Shown: in pieces, positions 15,759 to 24,023 of the stretch | How the letters are laid out: each line of letters begins with the position of its first letter | How positions within the stretch are numbered: position 1 is the first letter of the stretch | Assembly (NCBI GenBank): GCA_001513125.1 | Contig: LFSN01000067.1 | Location: 986-35,626, forward strand | Length of the DNA stretch: 34,641 nt | Direction: 5' to 3' | Source of the DNA: Clostridia bacterium DTU030 | Lineage (GTDB): Bacteria; Bacillota; DTU030 | Made by a program: the position numbers and the translations under genes | Notes under the pieces: model-generated | Told to the model about the DNA's origin: nothing | What the model saw: the letters and a program-made list of their open reading frames with translations, nothing else | Databases searched by the model: none

Positions 15759-17015
15759 TTGGATCTAGCCCAGCTGGAAAAGAAGAGTTTAGCCCAATTG
15801 CGCCAGCTTGCCCGGGAGTTGGAGCTCAAGGGCTACAGCCGTCTGAAAAAACGGGACCTGATGGTGGCTATCCTCAAGGCCCAGACGGAACAAAAGGGGG
15901 GGCTATTCGCCGAGGGCATCCTGGAGCTGCTTCCCGAAGGCTACGGTTTTTTCCGCACCGAGGGTTATTTGCCGGGCAACAATGATGTCTATGTCTCGCC
16001 TTCCCAGATTCGCCGTTTTGACCTCCGCACTGGGGATCTGATCTCCGGTCAAATCCGCCCTCCGCGGGAAGGGGAACGCTATCCGGCCCTCCTGCACATT
16101 GAGGCCATCAACGGCGATCATCCCGAAACCATCGGCCGGCGCCCTTCCTTTGACGCCTTGACCCCTATCTATCCCCAGGAACGCCTGCGTTTGGAGTTTT
16201 CCCCTTCGTCCATCGCTACCCGCCTGATGGATCTCATCGCTCCCATCGGCAAGGGGCAGCGGGGGATGATCGTGGCACCACCCAAGGCGGGCAAGACTAC
16301 CCTCCTGAAGGAAGTTGCCAACAGCCTGACCAACAACTACCCAGAACTCTACTTACTGGTCCTTTTAATCGATGAACGGCCGGAAGAGGTAACGGACATG
16401 GAGCGGTCGGTGGCGGGGGAGGTTGTCAGCTCTACCTTTGACCAACTTCCTGAGAATCACGTCAAGGTGGCGGAAATGGTTTTGGAACGGGCCCGGCGGT
16501 TGGTGGAGCAGGGCAAGGATGTGGTGATTCTCCTGGACAGCATTACCCGCCTGGCCCGGGCCCACAACCTGGTCATCCCCCCCAGCGGCCGGACCCTGTC
16601 GGGGGGGTTGGATCCGGCGGCCCTCCACAAGCCGAAACGCTTCTTTGGTGCGGCCCGGAAGCTGGAGGAGGCGGGGAGCCTGACCATCCTGGCTACGGCC
16701 CTGGTTGATACCGGAAGCCGGATGGATGAGGTGATTTACGAGGAGTTTAAGGGGACAGGCAACATGGAACTGCACCTGGACCGGCGCCTGGCTGAGCGGA
16801 GGGTTTTCCCGGCCATCGACATCCAGCGGTCGGGGACCCGCAAGGAAGAGCTCCTCTTCGAGCCGGAAGAGCTGGAGCTCACCTGGAACCTGCGCCGCTC
16901 CCTGGCTGCCAACACCGCGGGAATGGCAGAATACACGGAGTTTTTGATCAAACGCCTGGCCAACACCCGCTCCAATGCTGAGTTTTTGGCCTCCTTTGCC
17001 GCCAACAGCCGGTAG
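15759..17015 (+). CDS. rho: Transcription termination factor Rho
   Basis: A hexameric ATP-driven RNA translocase that ends transcription at C-rich sites. From the TTG at 15759 it is 418 residues, close to the usual length. N-terminal Rho-N helices ([12 protein letters not shown]) occupy about 8-45. A cold-shock-like RNA-binding domain around 55-125 has G-Y-G-F-F-R and N-D-V-Y-V-S. The ATPase core has Walker [10 protein letters not shown] near residue 175, Walker B-like [10 protein letters not shown] and the Q-loop region S-G-R-T-L-S-G-G. The TTG start fits homologues and has GGGGTGAT just before; the in-frame ATG at 15723 would add 12 residues with a badly spaced site. Confidence 0.96.
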   Translation: MDLAQLEKKSLAQLRQLARELELKGYSRLKKRDLMVAILKAQTEQKGGLFAEGILELLPEGYGFFRTEGYLPGNNDVYVSPSQIRRFDLRTGDLISGQIRPPREGERYPALLHIEAINGDHPETIGRRPSFDALTPIYPQERLRLEFSPSSIATRLMDLIAPIGKGQRGMIVAPPKAGKTTLLKEVANSLTNNYPELYLLVLLIDERPEEVTDMERSVAGEVVSSTFDQLPENHVKVAEMVLERARRLVEQGKDVVILLDSITRLARAHNLVIPPSGRTLSGGLDPAALHKPKRFFGAARKLEEAGSLTILATALVDTGSRMDEVIYEEFKGTGNMELHLDRRLAERRVFPAIDIQRSGTRKEELLFEPEELELTWNLRRSLAANTAGMAEYTEFLIKRLANTRSNAEFLASFAANSR

Positions 17016-17098
17016 AGGCTGCGGGGCGATAATGTATAATTAGCGGGAAATGGGCACACACTTTTCATACCAATTCTTTCTTGAAATGGGGTGAAAAG

Positions 17099-17911
17099 GT
17101 GTGCCCAACACCTTTCCGAGTTAGGGTAATGGGCTGGTTCCTTATCCTGGTGCTTTTCGCCAGTTTAGCAGCAGCGGTTTCGGCAGGGGTGCAGGCGGGT
17201 ACACAATATATCACTTACACCGTGCAAAGGGGCGATACCCTCTGGGCCATTGGCCAGAGATATGGGGTGAGTCCCCAAACCCTGGCGGCAGTCAACGGCA
17301 TCGCCAATGCCAACCGGATTTATCCCGGGCAGCTCCTGCGGATCCCCAGGGGGACGGGAGGAGGAGGGGGAGGGATCCACACTGTGGTCCGGGGGGATAC
17401 CCTCTGGGATCTGAGCCGCCGCTATGGGGTCTCCCTGGAAGCCCTGCAGCAGGCCAACCCCGGGGTTGACCCGCGCCGCCTGGTGCCGGGGAGCACCCTC
17501 ATCATACCCGGTGCTGAACGGCAGCTGGCCAACAGGGCGGCTTCCGCAACCTTTATCTGGCCGGTGCGGGGACGGATTTCCTCCTCCTTTGGGCCCCGCC
17601 AGGGAGGCTTCCATTACGGGCTGGACATCGCCTGCCCCCAGGGCAGCAGTATCAAGGCCGCCCGCTCCGGCCGGGTTGTCGCCTGCGGCTGGCAGGGGGG
17701 CTACGGGCGGGTGGTGGTAATCGACCACGGCAATGGTATCGAGACCCTGTACGCCCACGCTTCCGAGCTCCTGGTCCGGGCAGGCCAGTGGGTTAACCAG
17801 GGAGAGGTAATTGCCCGGGTGGGCAGCACCGGGCGAAGCACCGGACCGCACCTGCATTTTGAAATCCGCATCGACGGCATCAGGGTCAATCCCAGCCGCC
17901 ACCTGCGCTGA
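17099..17911 (+). CDS. Cell-wall peptidase: two LysM domains and M23 domain
   Basis: An exported peptidoglycan endopeptidase of about 270 residues. A signal sequence (hydrophobic W-F-L-I-L-V-L-F-A, cut near V-S-A-G) is followed by two LysM repeats at about 40-87 and 95-142, each beginning with V-x-R-G-D-T-L-W. The M23 lysostaphin-like domain follows at about 155-268. Its zinc ligands are visible as H-Y-G-L-D, then Y-A-H-A and H-L-H-F-E near the end. It should bind glycan through LysM and cut cross-link peptides. The GTG at 17099 follows GGGGTGAAAAG; the TTG at 17081 is an upstream alternative. A TATAAT at 17034-17039 may be part of its promoter. Confidence 0.93.
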   Translation: MCPTPFRVRVMGWFLILVLFASLAAAVSAGVQAGTQYITYTVQRGDTLWAIGQRYGVSPQTLAAVNGIANANRIYPGQLLRIPRGTGGGGGGIHTVVRGDTLWDLSRRYGVSLEALQQANPGVDPRRLVPGSTLIIPGAERQLANRAASATFIWPVRGRISSSFGPRQGGFHYGLDIACPQGSSIKAARSGRVVACGWQGGYGRVVVIDHGNGIETLYAHASELLVRAGQWVNQGEVIARVGSTGRSTGPHLHFEIRIDGIRVNPSRHLR

Positions 17912-17924
17912 AAAAAGGTGGAGG

Positions 17925-17985
17925 AAGGGGAACTGTGTCCGGCTCCAGGGAAGGAGGGCGGGGCGGGCAGGTTCCCCTTTTCTTC
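17925..17985 (+). terminator. Possible terminator after the M23 gene
   Basis: AAGGGGAAC (17925-17933) and its exact complement GTTCCCCTT (17971-17979) are followed by TTTCTTCT. The 37-base loop is long, so the assignment is tentative. Confidence 0.45.
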
Positions 17986-18013
17986 TGGTCGTCGCCTTTT
18001 TATTCGGGGGGTG

Positions 18014-18042
18014 TTGTCGCCCCTGGCCCAGTATGTTATAAT
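18014..18042 (+). promoter_or_regulatory. Promoter of rpmE
   Basis: TTGTCG (18014-18019), a 17-base spacer, TATAAT (18037-18042), 39 bases before the start codon. Confidence 0.7.
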
Positions 18043-18081
18043 GTAAAAGTTAGTATGGTCTTTAGAAAGAGGTGAACTAAG

Positions 18082-18300
18082 GTGAAAAAGGGTGTTCATC
18101 CCGAGTACTACCGTACCACAATAACCTGTGCCTGTGGTGCCAGCTTTGAGACGGGTTCGACCAAGAAGGATCTCAGGGTTGAGATCTGCTCCCAATGCCA
18201 TCCCCTCTTCACCGGGCAGCAGAAGATTGTTGACACCGGCGGAAGGGTTGAGCGTTTCTTGAAGAAGTACGGTCTGGATAAAGATAAAAAAGAAGAATAG
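18082..18300 (+). CDS. rpmE: 50S ribosomal protein bL31, zinc-binding form
   Basis: A component of the large ribosomal subunit near the central protuberance. 72 residues from a GTG start preceded by AGAGGTGA. The sequence K-K-G-V-H-P-E-Y at the N-terminus is typical. Cysteines in C-A-C-G near residue 16 and C-S-Q-C near residue 36 mark the zinc-bearing (C+) version, which also acts as a zinc store that cells swap for the C- paralogue under zinc limitation. The lysine-rich tail and the following F-T-G-Q-Q motif fit the family. It has its own promoter and terminator. Confidence 0.97.
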   Translation: MKKGVHPEYYRTTITCACGASFETGSTKKDLRVEICSQCHPLFTGQQKIVDTGGRVERFLKKYGLDKDKKEE

Positions 18301-18333
18301 GTGTAGTTTTTATTATCTATTTACAAGTGGGGG

Positions 18334-18359
18334 GCAGAGCGGGTGCTCTGCTTCTTTTG
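18334..18359 (+). terminator. Intrinsic terminator of rpmE
   Basis: GCAGAGC (18334-18340), loop GGGT, GCTCTGC (18345-18351), then TTCTTTTGT. Confidence 0.75.
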
Positions 18360-18443
18360 TCCCGGCAGCTGAACACGGCGCACCAATTCACTTCGCCCTG
18401 GCCAGGCAGCTAATTCCTGGTCAGAAGAAAGGGGGGTTGGCCC

Positions 18444-19316
18444 ATGGCTAAGAAAAGCTTTGGCGGGCAGGCGGTCATAGAAGGGGTGATGATGCGGGGC
18501 AGGGAGATCGTCGCCATTGCGGTACGGAAACCCAACCGGGAGATCGTGGTCCACAAAACCACCATTTGCCCGGCTGCCCGGCGCTGGCCCATCTTGAAGC
18601 TGCCCATTTTGCGCGGGATTGCGGCCCTGGTGGAGTCCCTGAGCATCGGTATCGGGGCCCTGACCTATTCTGCCAACCAGGTGGCAGAGGAAGAGGAGGA
18701 GCAGCTGGGTGCCGGGGAAATGGCCCTTTCGGTGGTTATTGCCCTGGTCCTGGGGGCCGGCCTCTTCATTGTCCTGCCTACGGTCCTGGTCCGGCTCTTA
18801 GCCCCCCAGGCTGCCCAGGGCAGCCGGGTAATCTACCTGAACCTGCTGGAAGGGGCCTTTCGGATTGGGATCTTTTTGCTGTATATAACAGGGATATCCC
18901 TGCTCAAGGATATCCAGCGTTTTTTTGCCTATCACGGGGCCGAGCACAAGGTGATCCATGCCTATGAAGCCGGCAAACCCCTGACCATGGAGGAAATCCT
19001 GCCCATGAGTCCCCTGCACCCCCGCTGTGGGACGGCCTTTCTCCTCTATGTCATGGTGGTCAGCATCCTGGTTTTTTCCCTCCTGGGCTGGCAGAGTCTC
19101 CCGGTGCGGATTCTTACCCGCCTGGCCCTCTTGCCCGTGGTAGCCGGACTGGCCTATGAGCTCATCCGCCTGGGAGGGAGGGTGAGGTCACCCCTCCTGG
19201 ATCTGGTTCTGGTGCCGGGGCTGCTCCTGCAGCGGCTGACGACCAGGGAACCCGATGTGGGGCAGATAGAAGTAGCAGTGCGGGCACTGGAGGCAGTACT
19301 GGCTGAGGAGGGTTAA
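18444..19316 (+). CDS. yqhQ: DUF1385 membrane protein (YqhQ family)
   Basis: 290 residues. The N-terminus G-G-Q-A-V-I-E-G-V-M-M-R-G is the family signature, and the middle carries F-A-Y-H-G-A-E-H-K-V-I-H-A-Y-E with H-P-R-C-G-T further on. These His/Cys/Glu residues suggest a metal site. Four or five hydrophobic helices lie between about 90 and 240. The function is not established; the family is widespread in Firmicutes, and in this lineage it sits between rpmE and prfA. AAGGGGGG precedes the ATG by 7 bases. The stop lies 3 bases before the next start, so it is probably co-transcribed with the ChrA-like gene. Confidence 0.88.
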   Translation: MAKKSFGGQAVIEGVMMRGREIVAIAVRKPNREIVVHKTTICPAARRWPILKLPILRGIAALVESLSIGIGALTYSANQVAEEEEEQLGAGEMALSVVIALVLGAGLFIVLPTVLVRLLAPQAAQGSRVIYLNLLEGAFRIGIFLLYITGISLLKDIQRFFAYHGAEHKVIHAYEAGKPLTMEEILPMSPLHPRCGTAFLLYVMVVSILVFSLLGWQSLPVRILTRLALLPVVAGLAYELIRLGGRVRSPLLDLVLVPGLLLQRLTTREPDVGQIEVAVRALEAVLAEEG

Positions 19317-19319
19317 GTA

Positions 19320-19850
19320 GTGAACTTGCTCTTTGACCTATTTTACACCTTTTTTAAAATTGGCCTTTTTACCATCGGTGGAGGCTATGCCATGCTTCCC
19401 CTGATCAAAAAAGAGGTCATCGAAACCCATGCCTGGCTTACAACGGAGGAATTCATGGAGGTCCTGGCAATAGCAGAGATGACCCCCGGCCCCATTGCCG
19501 TCAACACGGCCACCTTTGTGGGTTATCGCCTGGCCAGGATACCCGGTGCCGTGCTCGGTACAGCGGGGGTAGTATTGCCTTCGCTGATCATTATTACCAT
19601 CATCGCCGCCTATTTTGTCCAGTATAATATCAGTGAAATCCCCCGGCTCAAGGGCGCCTTTACGGCCCTGCGGCCGGCAGTTATTGGCCTAATTGCCTCG
19701 GCCGTTTTCAGCCTGGGGAAAAAGGGTATCATCGACCTGAGGTCTGCTTTGATCGCCGGGGCTGTTTTTGTTGTACTGACCATTACCGATATCCACCCTA
19801 TTTTTGTTCTCCTGGTAACGGGAATACTGGGGGGGGTGTTTTTAGTTTAG
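19320..19850 (+). CDS. ChrA-family (chromate transporter) single-domain protein
   Basis: 176 residues and about five or six helices, matching one half of the CHR superfamily. The signature [17 protein letters not shown] lies at the N-terminus and [13 protein letters not shown] near residue 55. Short ChrA proteins are commonly encoded as tandem pairs that form one transporter, but only one copy is present here. The partner may be elsewhere, or the protein may work as a homodimer. Chromate may not be the real substrate in an anaerobe. The GTG start follows GAGGAGG, 3 bases after the yqhQ stop. Confidence 0.88.
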   Translation: MNLLFDLFYTFFKIGLFTIGGGYAMLPLIKKEVIETHAWLTTEEFMEVLAIAEMTPGPIAVNTATFVGYRLARIPGAVLGTAGVVLPSLIIITIIAAYFVQYNISEIPRLKGAFTALRPAVIGLIASAVFSLGKKGIIDLRSALIAGAVFVVLTITDIHPIFVLLVTGILGGVFLV

Positions 19851-19878
19851 CTTGTCTGTCAATGGGGGTGAGGATGAG

Positions 19879-20946
19879 ATGTTGGAGAAGCTGGCTGCCC
19901 TGGAAGAACGCTATGAAGAATTGAGCCTGCTGCTGGCAGATCCGGAGGTTATCGCCAACCAGGCCGAGTGGCAAAAGCACGCGAAAAACCACGCGGCCCT
20001 GGAGGATATTGTCAGCACTTACCGTGTTTATAAAGGTGTTCTAACCGAGTTGGAAGAAAACCAGGAACTCCTCCAGGACAAACTGGAGCCCGATTTTCGC
20101 CAACTGGTAGAGGAAGAAATTAAGGATTTAACGGACAGGAAGGAAGAATTGCAGCAGCAGTTGAAAATCCTGCTCTTGCCCAAGGATCCCAATGACGAAA
20201 AGAACGTGATCATGGAGATCCGGGCCGGGGCGGGGGGCGAGGAAGCAGCCCTCTTTGCCGGCGACCTTTACCGGATGTATACCCGCTATGCCGAGGCCCA
20301 GGGGTGGAAGACCGATGTCATCGAAGCCCATCCCACGGACATTGGCGGCTTCAAGGAAATAATCTTTGTCCTTGAAGGTAGGGGGGCATACAGCCGTCTC
20401 AAATACGAAAGCGGCGTCCACCGGGTCCAGCGTATTCCGGCTACGGAATCAGGGGGCAGGATTCATACCTCGACGGTGACGGTGGCTGTCCTGCCGGAAG
20501 CGGAAGAGGTGGACGTGGAGATAAATCCCAACGATCTCAGGATAGATACCTTTTGTTCCAGCGGCCCCGGGGGCCAGAGCGTCAATACCACCTATTCGGC
20601 CGTCCGCATCACCCATATCCCCACCGGCCTGGTGGTATCCTGCCAGGATGAAAAATCCCAGATCAAGAACAAAGAAAAGGCCATGCGGGTCCTCAGGGCC
20701 CGCCTCCTGGACCTGGCCCAGGAAGCCCAGCGGGCCGAGGTCGACGAAGCCCGCCGGAACCAGGTGGGGACGGGGGACCGGAGTGAGCGGATCCGGACCT
20801 ATAACTTCCCCCAGGGACGGGTTACCGACCACCGGATTGGCCTGACTCTGCACAAGCTGGAGCAGATCCTGGCCGGTGAACTGGATGAAGTCATTGAAGC
20901 CCTGGTCACCAACGATCAGGCGGAAAAACTGAAAAGGATGGAGTAG
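19879..20946 (+). CDS. prfA: Peptide chain release factor 1
   Basis: Recognises UAA and UAG stop codons and triggers peptide release. 355 residues from the ATG at 19879, which follows GGGGTGAGG; the longer frame at 19852 lacks a site. The codon-reading tripeptide is P-A-T in [10 protein letters not shown], which marks RF1 rather than RF2. The catalytic loop is [12 protein letters not shown], with the GGQ glutamine that is methylated. The methylase for that glutamine is the next gene, 4 bases downstream, an arrangement conserved across bacteria. Confidence 0.98.
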   Translation: MLEKLAALEERYEELSLLLADPEVIANQAEWQKHAKNHAALEDIVSTYRVYKGVLTELEENQELLQDKLEPDFRQLVEEEIKDLTDRKEELQQQLKILLLPKDPNDEKNVIMEIRAGAGGEEAALFAGDLYRMYTRYAEAQGWKTDVIEAHPTDIGGFKEIIFVLEGRGAYSRLKYESGVHRVQRIPATESGGRIHTSTVTVAVLPEAEEVDVEINPNDLRIDTFCSSGPGGQSVNTTYSAVRITHIPTGLVVSCQDEKSQIKNKEKAMRVLRARLLDLAQEAQRAEVDEARRNQVGTGDRSERIRTYNFPQGRVTDHRIGLTLHKLEQILAGELDEVIEALVTNDQAEKLKRME

Positions 20947-20950
20947 CATC

Positions 20951-21832
20951 ATGGTAACGCGGCGGGAGGCTTTGAGGCAGGCCACGGGCTTCCTCAGGGC
21001 CAGCGAGCTGGATAACCCCCGGCTGGATGCCGAGGTCCTGTTGCGCTACCTGCTGGGAATTAGCCGGACGGAGCTTTATCGGGATCTCGATGAGGCCCTT
21101 CCGGCTCTTGTCTTATCCCGCTACCGGGAGCTCCTTTCCCGGCGGGCGGCCGGGGAACCCCTCCAGTACCTGACGGGGCAGCGGGAGTTTATGGGCTTGG
21201 AATTTCTTGTCAGCCCCGCCGTCCTCATTCCACGGCCCGAGACGGAGATAGTGGTGGAAAGGGCCGTGGAACTGGCCCAAAAAGAACTGTCCCCGGCCCA
21301 GGTCCAATCCCTCACTATTGTTGATCTGGGAACGGGAAGTGGGGCCATTGCCGTCAGCCTGGCCAAATTTCTGCCCCGGGCCCGGGTCTATGGGGTGGAC
21401 ATTTCCGGGGCGGCCCTGGCCGTGGCCTGGGAGAATGCCAGGCGCCACGGCGTTGCCGGCCGGGTTACCCTCTGCTGTGGCAACTTCCTGGCCCCCCTGG
21501 CGGCCCTGGACCTGTTTGCCCGGGTCGATCTCCTGGTTTCCAATCCCCCCTACATTCCCCGGGAGGAACTGGACAATCTCCCCCGGGAGGTGCGGGAATT
21601 TGAGCCCCGCCGGGCCCTGGATGGGGGAAGGGATGGGCTGGACTATTACCGGCGCCTGGCCGCCGGGGCCCCCGCCTTCCTCCGGCCGGGGGGCTGGATG
21701 GTCCTGGAGGTGGGTCAGGGCCAGGCGGCGGCAGTCCAGGAGCTCCTCGGGAAGACCGGCTCTTTTTCTTCCTTCCGGATTGTACCGGATCTGGCCGGTA
21801 TTCCCCGGGTGGTGGCGGCAAAGGGGCTTTAA
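20951..21832 (+). CDS. prmC: Release factor glutamine N5-methyltransferase
   Basis: Methylates the GGQ glutamine of release factors using S-adenosylmethionine. 293 residues, normal for the family. The N-terminal helical domain contains L-D-A-E-V-L-L and the substrate-contact phrase G-E-P-L-Q-Y-L-T-G. The Rossmann core has V-D-L-G-T-G-S-G-A-I-A for SAM binding near residue 123, and the diagnostic V-S-N-P-P-Y-I near 197 that holds the target amide. It is coupled to prfA. Its stop codon overlaps the stop of the convergent yqhV-like gene. Confidence 0.97.
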   Translation: MVTRREALRQATGFLRASELDNPRLDAEVLLRYLLGISRTELYRDLDEALPALVLSRYRELLSRRAAGEPLQYLTGQREFMGLEFLVSPAVLIPRPETEIVVERAVELAQKELSPAQVQSLTIVDLGTGSGAIAVSLAKFLPRARVYGVDISGAALAVAWENARRHGVAGRVTLCCGNFLAPLAALDLFARVDLLVSNPPYIPREELDNLPREVREFEPRRALDGGRDGLDYYRRLAAGAPAFLRPGGWMVLEVGQGQAAAVQELLGKTGSFSSFRIVPDLAGIPRVVAAKGL

Positions 21833-22098
21833 CCGCGGCTGGCAAGGAGGATGAGGGCGATGCCCACCAGGAGCAGGCAGATCTTCTGGGGGGCGATATG
21901 TCCTATGAGGCCGGCAAAACCCAGGGCACTGACGACCAGAAAGATTACTGGCCCCACCATTCCCAGCAGGGCGTTGATGCGAAAAGCGCTGTCCACCCTC
22001 TGGAAGGCCAGCATGAGGAAGGCCCCGGCCAGTTCCAGGCTGCCTGCCAGGAGGCGGGTGAGGGCCATGGCAAAGACCAGTTTTCCTTGCTTTTCCAT
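21829..22098 (-). CDS. yqhV: Small membrane protein, YqhV family (DUF2619)
   Basis: 89 residues with three hydrophobic helices. The pattern M-A-L-T-R-L-L-A-G-S-L-E-L followed by A-F-L-M-L, N-A-L-L-G-M-V-G-P and a final helix fits the YqhV family of Bacillus and other spore formers, whose function is not known. The ATG follows GGGAGG with good spacing. The gene is on the opposite strand to its neighbours and overlaps the prmC stop by three bases. Family recognition is from memory of the pattern, not from a search. Confidence 0.75.
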   Translation of the reverse strand: MEKQGKLVFAMALTRLLAGSLELAGAFLMLAFQRVDSAFRINALLGMVGPVIFLVVSALGFAGLIGHIAPQKICLLLVGIALILLASRG

Positions 22099-22586
22099 CT
22101 TTTTTCCTCCCTGGCGAGACCGTGTTTTTCATTTTATTCGGCCGGGGGAGGTTTTAAGCCCCTGTATTAAATGGTAGGTGGGGACCAAACTCCAAAAGCA
22201 GTCGCCGGCTTTGCAAAGTGGCCAGTGCCCAAAACAGCTTTGGTGCCGAGTGCCGGAAGTACTCCCACACCTTCTCAACTGTCCACAGTATAGAAGCTGC
22301 CAATTGTCAGCTGTTGAGGGGCACAGTCTCCCCTCACCACGGTTATCGGTAATCGGTAGGGGCGGTCTTTGACCGCCCGCGGGCGGCCACAGGCCGCCCC
22401 TACTCCATAGTTTCCCACCCTGTCCCCCCAACCGTCAGTTCTTCTCCCAGGCGAACTGGGAAAGCTATTTTTAGAGTAGACATTGGGAATTGCCAATAAA
22501 TAGGCCATGGGATAGAATAAGGGAAGAACAGGTATCAATGTTGCCAGAGAAAAGATATAATACTGACAGACAGGGGATGCACTTTG
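22099..22586. other. Long intergenic region between yqhV and the Sua5 gene
   Basis: About 490 bases without a supported gene. They hold the upstream region of yqhV, a nested palindrome at 22356-22403 with its heptamer-like lead-in, and a TATAAT (22556-22561) that could serve the Sua5 gene but lacks a good -35. The stretch 22190-22340 shows nothing I can assign. Confidence 0.5.
22341..22403. repeat. Nested palindrome with heptamer lead-in
   Basis: Units GGTTATC, GGTAATC, GGTAGGG lead into outer arms GTAGGGGCGG (22356-22365) and CCGCCCCTAC (22394-22403). Inside are two perfect hairpins, GGGCGGTC/GACCGCCC with a TTT loop and GGGCGGCC/GGCCGCCC with an ACA loop. A shorter relative with the same GGTTAT lead-in lies at 6194-6233. 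Confidence 0.7.
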
Positions 22587-23657
22587 ATGTCGAAACAGGA
22601 GACCAGGGTCATCAGCGTTTCCCGGCGGGAGGATCTGCCGGCATTGGCCGAGGCGGCCCGGGTAATTCGCGGGGGCGGGCTGGTTGCCTTTCCGACGGAA
22701 ACCGTTTACGGCCTGGGAGCCAATGCCCTGGATCCCGCGGCGGTCGGGAAAATCTTTGTCGCCAAGGGCAGGCCGGGGGACAACCCTTTGATTGTACATA
22801 TCGCCAGGGAAGGGGAACTGGACCGGCTGGTAACCCGGGTACCGGACCGGGCCAGGCCCCTCTTGGCCAGGTTCTGGCCCGGCCCCCTGACTCTCATCTT
22901 CCCCAAACAGGATCATATCCCGGCGGAAACGACGGCGGGGCTCCCGACGGTGGCCGTGCGGATGCCAGCCCACCCGGTAGCCCTGGCCCTAATTGACATG
23001 GCAGGAGTGCCCATTGCCGCTCCCAGTGCCAACCTCTCGGGACGGCCCAGCCCTACCACGGCCCAGCATGTCCTGGCTGACCTGGCAGGGCGGGTGGATA
23101 TTGTCATTGACGGGGGGCGGACCGATGTGGGGGTGGAATCGACGGTCCTGGATGTTACCGTCGACCCGCCCGTTCTCCTCCGGCCCGGGGGGATAACCAG
23201 GGAGGAACTGGAAGAATTTCTGCCCGATTTGCAGGTGGACACCGGCGTGGGCGGCCTCCCGCCCAGGGAGGATTTCCGGCCCCGCTCCCCGGGGATGAAA
23301 TACACCCATTATGCCCCGGAGGCAGAAGTGGTGGTCGTGGAAGGGCCGGTAGAGGCGGTTCAGGAAAAGATCAGGGATCTGGCTCGATTTTACCGGGAAC
23401 AGGGGCTGAAGGTGGGGATTATGGCCAGCCGGGAGACGGCTGCCGCCTATGGTGAAGGGGAAGTCCTGGTAGTGGGCGGCCGGGATGAGCTGGCTTCAGT
23501 GGCGGCTAACCTCTTTGCCTCCTTTCGCCGCTTCGATGCCCTGGGGGTTGACATTATCCTGGCCGAGGGCTTTGAGGCCGTCGGTCTGGGCCTGGCTATA
23601 ATGAACCGCCTCCGCAAGGCGGCAGGCTACCGGATCGTCAAGGCCGGGGAGGGATAA
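22587..23657 (+). CDS. ywlC: L-threonylcarbamoyladenylate synthase (Sua5/YwlC)
   Basis: Makes threonylcarbamoyl-AMP from threonine, bicarbonate and ATP, the first step of the t6A37 tRNA modification. 356 residues: a YrdC domain at about 12-200 plus the C-terminal Sua5 domain, so it is the long form. Marks are F-P-T-E-T-V-Y-G-L-G-A-N near residue 35, K-G-R-P-G-D-N-P-L near 61 and S-A-N-L-S-G-R-P-S-P-T near 146. The linker S-P-G-M-K-Y-T-H-Y-A-P joins the two domains. ATG at 22587 with AGGGGA upstream; a TTG one codon earlier is possible. Confidence 0.95.
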   Translation: MSKQETRVISVSRREDLPALAEAARVIRGGGLVAFPTETVYGLGANALDPAAVGKIFVAKGRPGDNPLIVHIAREGELDRLVTRVPDRARPLLARFWPGPLTLIFPKQDHIPAETTAGLPTVAVRMPAHPVALALIDMAGVPIAAPSANLSGRPSPTTAQHVLADLAGRVDIVIDGGRTDVGVESTVLDVTVDPPVLLRPGGITREELEEFLPDLQVDTGVGGLPPREDFRPRSPGMKYTHYAPEAEVVVVEGPVEAVQEKIRDLARFYREQGLKVGIMASRETAAAYGEGEVLVVGGRDELASVAANLFASFRRFDALGVDIILAEGFEAVGLGLAIMNRLRKAAGYRIVKAGEG

Positions 23658-23723
23658 CGATAGCCGGATAGTACAGTCATCCTGCCGTTGCGGGAACTGC
23701 TGAAAAAGGGGGAGAAATATAGG

Positions 23724-23993
23724 ATGTGGAAGGTGTTTTTTACCACCTTTGGCCTGGTCTTCCTGGCGGAACTGGGGGATAAAACCCAGCTGGCGACCAT
23801 GCTGATGGCCACCCAGTGCAAGGCCACCTGGGCCGTCTTTCTGGGGTCGGCCGCGGCCCTGGTTCTATCATCCCTGATAGGCGTTTTGGCCGGTTCCCTC
23901 ATTGTCCGTTATGTCCCCCCCCATTATCTGCAGACGGCGGCCGGCATCGGTTTTATTATCATGGGCGGGCTGCTGCTCTGGGGGAAGATCTAG
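23724..23993 (+). CDS. Single-domain GDT1/TMEM165 (UPF0016) family transporter
   Basis: An 89-residue membrane protein with three helices: half of the usual two-domain protein. The family motif E-L-G-D-K-T-Q-L-A-T is intact near residue 16; its acidic residues bind the cation. Relatives export Mn2+ or exchange Ca2+/Mn2+ for protons. With one motif it must pair with itself or with another half. The gene lies between ywlC and the ywlE-like gene, the place where Bacillus has the Mn2+ exporter mntP (ywlD), which supports a manganese efflux role. The ATG at 23724 has GGGGGAG 9 bases before; the frame from 23688 lacks a site. Confidence 0.88.
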   Translation: MWKVFFTTFGLVFLAELGDKTQLATMLMATQCKATWAVFLGSAAALVLSSLIGVLAGSLIVRYVPPHYLQTAAGIGFIIMGGLLLWGKI

Positions 23994-24023
23994 GGTTAGC
24001 CAGGAGTTTCAAGGGAGGTTAGA

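Noticed and set aside
21113-22132. 339-codon minus-strand frame across prmC and yqhV
   Set aside because: It is a shadow of prmC, and conflicts with the well-started yqhV gene in another frame.
22584-22586. TTG one codon upstream as start of the Sua5 gene
   Set aside because: The ATG directly after it is the stronger start codon at nearly the same spacing, so it was preferred.
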